A DNA stretch of 9,117 bases from contig CAYQAJ010000216.1 of the NCBI GenBank assembly GCA_964415245.1, positions 1 through 9,117 on the forward strand, in the 5' to 3' direction. The notes under the pieces are model-generated. The model saw only the letters and a list, made by a program, of their open reading frames with translations. It was not told the DNA's origin and did not search any database. Numbering within the stretch: the first letter of the stretch is position 1; the number at the start of each line of letters is the position of its first letter. Below are positions 5,336-9,117 of this stretch, one piece after another. Source of the DNA: CAYQAJ01 sp964415245 (GTDB taxonomy: Bacteria; Planctomycetota; Planctomycetia; Pirellulales; Pirellulaceae). The translations under genes were made by a program, and so were the position numbers.

Positions 5336-6751
5336 TCAGTCCCACCACCAGCGGTCATCCGGTACTTCGTTGGAGAGTTGCTCGCGGAGGAAGCCGAGTT
5401 TGCCGCCCTTATCCACTAGCAATCGCTCGGGAAGAAGGGCCTCGTCGGCTTGGATCGAGACGCCGCCGCCGGCGGGCGTAAAAAGCCGGGTTCCCTTCCA
5501 TACCGAATTGGCCACGCATTGGGCGTGCTCGGGGTTGGGGAGCGTTTCGACTGGCAGTGCCGACTCGTCCGCGAAGATACCCGGCTCCCAGCCGACCCGG
5601 CCGTGCGCATCCTCGGTGCGCAAGAAGGCGGCGGCGATCAGCAGGTTGATCACGCTCCGCATTTGCGCATAAACGGGGCTCTTGTCGGCGATCTCGGGAT
5701 ACTTGCGAGTGAAATTGGTGGTGAACGCGCGGCCGGCTCGGCTCGGCTTTGCGTCGCTATCGAGAAGCTTGCCATCGGGGCCGATCACCTTGTCCTCGCC
5801 CTGAAGCTGAACGCCCTGCCCCACCAGCTCCATGGCGAGCCGGTCCTCGCTGAGCTTGACGCAGTCGTAGTGCGGCGTGAACCACCATCGCTGTAAAGTG
5901 CTGTCGCGAACGCCCTCGACGGCGCTGATGAACGTGGCCATCTTGACCGGCGGCGGTTCGAGCCCCACGGCCATCAGCTTCATGCGGTAGTCGGCCTCGA
6001 TCAGCACTTGGGCCAAGTGCGTTTGGTCCGACACGCCGAACACGCGCACGTGGGCCAGGCCCAGGCTGTCGCGCACTCCCTGGGCGATTCGCACGGCCGC
6101 CTCGCCGCGCAGGGCCACGGGAATTGCGCGGGGAATGGTCTTCTGGAATTCCATCAACCGCACCAGCGCGTCGGCGTCGGGGTCGATCGTGCAGCCCACG
6201 AACGGCCGTTCGCGCCCGCCCGGCGGATAGGCTCGCAAGGCAACGATCAAGTCTTCGAGCAACACGACGGGCCGCCCGGTTGTGATCCCTACGGCGCGGC
6301 CCGCGGCATCGTCCATCCACCCCTCGGCCGGTCCGGCGAGCACGATGTCGCCGCGATCGGGATAGACGAACACGAAGTCCACCCGCTGCAGGCCGGCTAA
6401 GTGCCGCATTACTTCGTCAGGCTCCTCGCCGGCGGCCACGCGCTCGCGGACCGCCGTTTCCAGCCGCACGAGCGACACTTTGCGCATGTCGCTCTTGGCG
6501 GCAACGTCGGCATCGAGCCGCGCCTTGGCAGCGGCGAGGCGACCGGCGGCCAGTTCGCCGGTGGGATCGGTGAACACCTTGACGCTCAGCACGCCTTCGG
6601 CGTCGATGGCCACGCCAAACGTGGGAAGCTGCACCGTGGTGGCAGCCTGGTTGACATTTGCCTGGGCTCGTGCCAACGACGCAGCGGCCGACAATGCCCC
6701 AGCGAAAAAGCATGCGGTGCCAACGCGCGCAAGTAGCGTCGAGCGCGACAT
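5336..6751 (-). CDS. Exported DUF1598-like protein of unknown function
   Basis: This 471-residue protein has a Sec signal peptide: basic MSRSTLLAR, a hydrophobic core of about residues 10-26, and a likely cut after ARA at 29. No later membrane segment is visible, so it should be secreted or periplasmic. The middle resembles DUF1598 as I remember it: VDFVFVYPDRGDIVLAGPAEGW (with its core at 131-145), CTIDPDADALVRLMEF near 187-202, and GVSDQTHLAQVLIEADYRMK with LMAVGLEPPP at about 239-268. The C-terminal part contains a repeated WW-containing pattern (QRWWFTPHYD and final DDRWWWD). No catalytic motif is recognisable and the family has no known biochemical role. The start is fixed by a strong Shine-Dalgarno. 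It follows the VWA gene by 92 nt on the same strand and probably shares its transcript, suggesting a joint cell-envelope task. Confidence 0.75.
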   Translation of the reverse strand: MSRSTLLARVGTACFFAGALSAAASLARAQANVNQAATTVQLPTFGVAIDAEGVLSVKVFTDPTGELAAGRLAAAKARLDADVAAKSDMRKVSLVRLETAVRERVAAGEEPDEVMRHLAGLQRVDFVFVYPDRGDIVLAGPAEGWMDDAAGRAVGITTGRPVVLLEDLIVALRAYPPGGRERPFVGCTIDPDADALVRLMEFQKTIPRAIPVALRGEAAVRIAQGVRDSLGLAHVRVFGVSDQTHLAQVLIEADYRMKLMAVGLEPPPVKMATFISAVEGVRDSTLQRWWFTPHYDCVKLSEDRLAMELVGQGVQLQGEDKVIGPDGKLLDSDAKPSRAGRAFTTNFTRKYPEIADKSPVYAQMRSVINLLIAAAFLRTEDAHGRVGWEPGIFADESALPVETLPNPEHAQCVANSVWKGTRLFTPAGGGVSIQADEALLPERLLVDKGGKLGFLREQLSNEVPDDRWWWD

Positions 6752-6759
6752 GAGACTTG

Positions 6760-6765
6760 CCTCCT
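6760..6765 (-). promoter_or_regulatory. Shine-Dalgarno of the DUF1598-like gene
   Basis: AGGAGG on the minus strand, eight bases before the ATG at 6751, is a near-perfect ribosome site and decides the start of the exported protein. Confidence 0.85.
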
Positions 6766-6843
6766 GCCCGGTCGAATCCCCCCACGCTGACCGCGCGGCC
6801 GGAACTACCGCGTCCGCAGCACGCCCCTTGCCAAACCACCGCC

Positions 6844-7998
6844 CTACTCATCCAGCAACTTGAACGCCTCGATCACTTTGCCGCGGTACTGACTGCCGAA
6901 TACCAGCACCAGCAGTTGCGTCATGATCTGCCGCTCGTCGGTGGTCAAAAACGCCTCGCCCCCGCCGGCCTGGGCGATTTCGACGAATGCGTCGAGCCGC
7001 ACCTGGCTGCGGCAGGTGACCGTGCTCACGACCCCTTTCTCCTGGCTGTTAAAGTCCGAGGCGATCTGCAGGCACTTCTTGAGCCGTTCGGCGTGCGGCG
7101 GCGCGTCGCCGAACAGCAGGATCACCTTGCGAGCTCGCGGCCGAAACTGGTTGTTCGACACCGACCAGCGAAGCCCCTCATCGACCGCCTCCGGCGTGTC
7201 GCCGCCGCCGCTGGCGCTGATCTCGGAAAGATACGTGTCGATCTTCTGAATTTCGCCGGTGAGCGGCGTACCTTTCACGACGTACTCGTCGCTCGTGTCG
7301 CGGTAGGTGCAGATGCTGATGCGGGCCTTGGGGACCAGGGTAATGAGAGTCGAGCCGATGCGCTTGATCTGCTGTTTGACCTGGGTGATTTCGCCCGACA
7401 TGCTTCCCGTGCTGTCGAACGCGATGACGATGTCGAGCCCGTCGCGGCGCAAGGTCTGAATCATTCCCTCCCAGTTGCCGCCCGCCACGGAGCCGCCGAT
7501 GGCGACCGGTCCCAGATCGAACGAAGCGCTGCCGCCTCCGCTGGGCGAGGGAGTGGGTATGGCGAGATTGTCATTCGCCGAGACGGCACTGGGATCGCTG
7601 GGCATGGGGATGTTCTCCAATACGTCGTCCAGCGGCGGCGACTCGGCCGGCGTATTTTCGCGATCGGCCTTGAGTTCTTCCTCGGGGGCGTTGCTCAGTT
7701 TGACGCCGGGGAGCTGGCCGATGAACACCTCTTCCCCTTCGCCGATTCCGTCGCGTCTTCCCAGCGGCACCAGCGCCAGGATCAACAGCACAATGATGTG
7801 GAACACCATCGAGCCGAGACCCGAGATCGAGTTCTCGAGCCAGTTGAACGGCTCGTGATGCGCGGCCTCGCTCGGCGCGGCAGTGTCGGCTTTGGGGAGC
7901 TGGATGTCGCCGTGACAGTGCGGACAGCGGCCTCGTCCGCCGAGCTGCTCGGCGGTGATCGAGAATTCCTTGCCGCAGTGCACGCACGAGATGATCAT
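6844..7998 (-). CDS. Membrane-anchored VWA-domain protein with N-terminal zinc ribbon
   Basis: The 384-residue product has three parts. First is a zinc ribbon with C5/C8 and C25/C28 (ISCVHCGKEF and RCPHCHG), of the finger type common in planctomycete proteins. Next is one membrane helix at about 60-79 (LGSMVFHIIVLLILALVPL), followed by a Pro/Ser/Gly-rich linker to about 175. Last is a von Willebrand factor A domain at 187-370 with an intact metal site: D195-x-T197-x-S199 in AFDSTGSM, T268 in GGGDTPEA and D298 in LLFGDAPPH. VWA domains bind partner proteins through this metal. The ATG at 7998 is chosen because the zinc ribbon starts directly after it. The frame stays open to a GTG at 8160, but the extra 54 codons show no domain. 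No Shine-Dalgarno is seen. The DUF1598-like gene follows. The partner of the VWA domain is unknown. Confidence 0.87.
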   Translation of the reverse strand: MIISCVHCGKEFSITAEQLGGRGRCPHCHGDIQLPKADTAAPSEAAHHEPFNWLENSISGLGSMVFHIIVLLILALVPLGRRDGIGEGEEVFIGQLPGVKLSNAPEEELKADRENTPAESPPLDDVLENIPMPSDPSAVSANDNLAIPTPSPSGGGSASFDLGPVAIGGSVAGGNWEGMIQTLRRDGLDIVIAFDSTGSMSGEITQVKQQIKRIGSTLITLVPKARISICTYRDTSDEYVVKGTPLTGEIQKIDTYLSEISASGGGDTPEAVDEGLRWSVSNNQFRPRARKVILLFGDAPPHAERLKKCLQIASDFNSQEKGVVSTVTCRSQVRLDAFVEIAQAGGGEAFLTTDERQIMTQLLVLVFGSQYRGKVIEAFKLLDE

Positions 7999-8172
7999 AG
8001 CGCGGAGGTCGCCTGTTCCAGCGGTCGACGGCGCGAATGCCGCGCAGAGAGGGCGAGGCACAAGTGCATTCTCGCAGCCGCGTTGCGGGAATGTCAAGTT
8101 GCGCGTGTCGGTGCGGTTTTGCACGGCCGGCCCGCTCCGTTGACTCGCCGCATGGCCCACCTAGAATGAACC

Positions 8173-8200
8173 CGACGTAGGTCCCACTTGCCGAGTGGGA
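8173..8200 (+). repeat. REP-like hairpin, copy 1
   Basis: This starts CGACGTAGG and contains the stem TCCCACT (8182-8188) / AGTGGGA (8194-8200) with loop TGCCG. It is identical over 28 nt to copy 2, which starts 36 nt further on. Confidence 0.92.
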
Positions 8201-8208
8201 TCTGAATT

Positions 8209-8238
8209 CGACGTAGGTCCCACTTGCCGAGTGGGACC
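8209..8238 (+). repeat. REP-like hairpin, copy 2
   Basis: This is a direct repeat of copy 1. The stem is longer here: GGTCCCACT (8216-8224) pairs perfectly with AGTGGGACC (8230-8238) around the loop TGCCG. Confidence 0.92.
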
Positions 8239-8270
8239 TTCCAAACTCGTCGGGCGTTGAGATGTGATGA

Positions 8271-8296
8271 GATCCCGCCCGGCAGGCGGGACCTAC
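8271..8296 (-). repeat. REP-like hairpin, copy 3, inverted and with compensatory changes
   Basis: Read on the minus strand this is GTAGG, then TCCCGCC-TGCCG-GGCGGGA, then TC: the same element as copies 1 and 2 (which read GTAGG, TCCCACT-TGCCG-AGTGGGA, and in copy 1 TC). Stem pairs A-T and T-A have become G-C and C-G on both sides, so pairing is kept. It ends seven bases before the glycosyltransferase start codon and may form in its leader. Confidence 0.88.
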
Positions 8297-8303
8297 CCAG
8301 CCC

Positions 8304-9074
8304 ATGAAACCACGATTCCTCACCGCCCTGCCCGTCTTTAACGAAGCACGCAGCGTTAGCGCCGTGCTCGACGAAGTGCGCCGCCACAGCCTCCACGTGC
8401 TGGTGGTCGACGACGGCTCGACCGACGGCACGGCGGAGCTGTTGGCGGCGCGGCGCGACATCGCGCGGATTCGCCATCGGCAGAATCAGGGATACGGGGC
8501 GGCGCTTAGGACCGCCTTCGACTATGCAGTGCGGCGTGACTTCGACGTGCTTGTGACCATCGATTGCGACGGCCAGCACGAGCCGCAGCGCATCGAACGG
8601 TTCGTGGCGGCGTGCGCCGGCGCGGGCGGCGAGTCCGCCCGTGTCGACGTAGTGTCGGGCAGCCGCTACCTGCAGCGCTTTGCCGGCGACAGCGAACCCC
8701 CAACCGATCGGCGGTGTATCAATCAGCGAGTTACGGCCGAGCTGAACTGCCGCCTGGGGTTGTCGCTCACCGACGCTTTTTGCGGCTTTAAGGCGTATCG
8801 CGTGTCGTCGCTGAAGCGGCTCGCGCTCGCGGAGCCGGGCTATGCCATGCCGATCGAGCTATGGGTGCAGGCGGCCCAGCTTGGGTGGAACATTGTCGAG
8901 CTGCCGGTGCCGCTGATCTACCTCGATGAGAAGCGCTCCTTCGGCGGGGCGCTCGACGATGGCGCGACACGGCTCGAATACTACCGGCGGGTGCTGGAGC
9001 GGAGCCTGGCGGCCGTGGAATCCGGCACTGGACCGCTTAGCCACGCTACGCCGTGCGGCAAGGGGAACTGTTGA
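8304..9074 (+). CDS. Family 2 glycosyltransferase (polyprenyl-phosphate mannose/glucose synthase-like)
   Basis: This 256-residue GT-A enzyme transfers a sugar from a nucleotide-sugar to an acceptor, in its closest relatives a polyprenyl phosphate. It opens FLTALPVFNEA, has the nucleotide-binding DDGSTDGT at 36-43, NQGYGAALRTAF at 61-72, the metal-binding DCDG at 87-90 (DxD), and TDAFCGFKAYR at 156-166 where family members have a conserved SGFR-like acceptor-site motif. PIELWVQAAQLGWNIVELP at 183-201 is also typical of the DPM1-like group. No membrane helix is visible, so it is soluble or peripheral on the cytoplasmic membrane face; many relatives carry C-terminal helices. No Shine-Dalgarno precedes the ATG, but the N-terminus fits the family exactly. 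The acceptor cannot be assigned. The neighbours give no pathway link. Confidence 0.9.
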   Translation: MKPRFLTALPVFNEARSVSAVLDEVRRHSLHVLVVDDGSTDGTAELLAARRDIARIRHRQNQGYGAALRTAFDYAVRRDFDVLVTIDCDGQHEPQRIERFVAACAGAGGESARVDVVSGSRYLQRFAGDSEPPTDRRCINQRVTAELNCRLGLSLTDAFCGFKAYRVSSLKRLALAEPGYAMPIELWVQAAQLGWNIVELPVPLIYLDEKRSFGGALDDGATRLEYYRRVLERSLAAVESGTGPLSHATPCGKGNC

Positions 9075-9086
9075 ATTGGGCGCGAA

Positions 9087-9105
9087 AAAGGTGGCAGGCA
9101 CCTTT
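9087..9105 (+). terminator. Hairpin after the glycosyltransferase gene
   Basis: AAAGGTG (9087-9093) pairs with CACCTTT (9099-9105) around loop GCAGG, 12 nt after the stop codon. It is preceded by an A-run and ends in three Ts, so it could terminate the gene, although the T-tail is short. Similar GGCAGGCAC/GACAGGCAC strings are, from memory, common dispersed repeats in planctomycete genomes. Confidence 0.5.
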
Positions 9106-9117
9106 GACCAGAATGGC

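Larger units (their letters stand above)
7999..8303. other. Divergent intergenic region with REP-like hairpins
   Basis: This 305-nt space separates the divergent VWA and glycosyltransferase genes and must hold both promoters, but I find no convincing -35/-10 pair. About half of it (8173-8296) is occupied by three REP-like hairpins, the last ending only seven bases before the glycosyltransferase ATG. Confidence 0.7.

Noticed and set aside
7999..8160. N-terminal extension of the VWA protein to a GTG at 8160
   Set aside because: The added 54 residues have no domain or signal, and the zinc ribbon begins right at the ATG at 7998, as in related proteins.
6757..8169. Long open frame (470 codons) on the plus strand opposite the VWA gene
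   Set aside because: It is an antisense shadow of a clear zinc-ribbon/VWA protein. The translation is rich in Arg, Ala and His without any family pattern.
8173..8238. Minimal CRISPR array
   Set aside because: Two 28-nt repeats are separated by only 8 nt, each is itself a hairpin, a third copy is inverted, and there are no cas genes. REP-like elements explain it better.

Overview
This window is high-GC bacterial chromosomal DNA, most likely from a planctomycete of the Pirellulales type. That placement is an inference. It rests on a secreted DUF1598-like protein (a family I know mainly from Planctomycetes), a zinc-ribbon/transmembrane/VWA protein, a fused CysN-CysC, and intergenic spaces full of short hairpin repeats. 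I see no rRNA, tRNA, transposase or CRISPR array.

Layout. (1) 2-4221, sulfur assimilation: the 3' part of a fused ATP-sulfurylase GTPase/APS kinase (cysNC, +), a small GxxExxY-family protein with a PD-(D/E)XK-like signature (+), a CymR-like Rrf2 regulator (-), and an iron-sulfur type APS reductase (cysH, -) with a readable promoter. The GxxExxY gene is bracketed by two copies of one long imperfect palindrome and appears to have been inserted between cysNC and the regulator. (2) 4222-4577, a gene-free stretch with hairpins and a short tandem repeat. (3) 4578-5259, a PIN-domain VapC-like toxin followed, with a 20-bp overlap, by a small probable antitoxin (toxin first). (4) 5336-7998, two genes on the minus strand: a membrane-anchored VWA protein and, downstream, the exported DUF1598-like protein. 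(5) 7999-8303, a divergent spacer holding three copies of a REP-like hairpin, one inverted and carrying compensatory stem changes. (6) 8304-9074, a family 2 glycosyltransferase followed by a hairpin.

How the genes fit together. CysNC (with CysD, presumably just upstream of the window) makes APS and can phosphorylate it to PAPS. The reductase has the cysteine pattern of APS-using enzymes, so reduction probably branches off at APS and PAPS would serve sulfotransfer. The Rrf2 protein resembles CymR, the cysteine-metabolism repressor, and lacks the Fe-S cysteines of IscR, so it is a plausible local regulator of these genes. The VWA/DUF1598 pair looks like an envelope unit of unknown role. The best candidate for an undescribed system is the GxxExxY gene with its paired palindromes, which may be a small nuclease-plus-hairpin mobile module. 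Second is the reversed-order VapC pair with an uncharacterised antitoxin.
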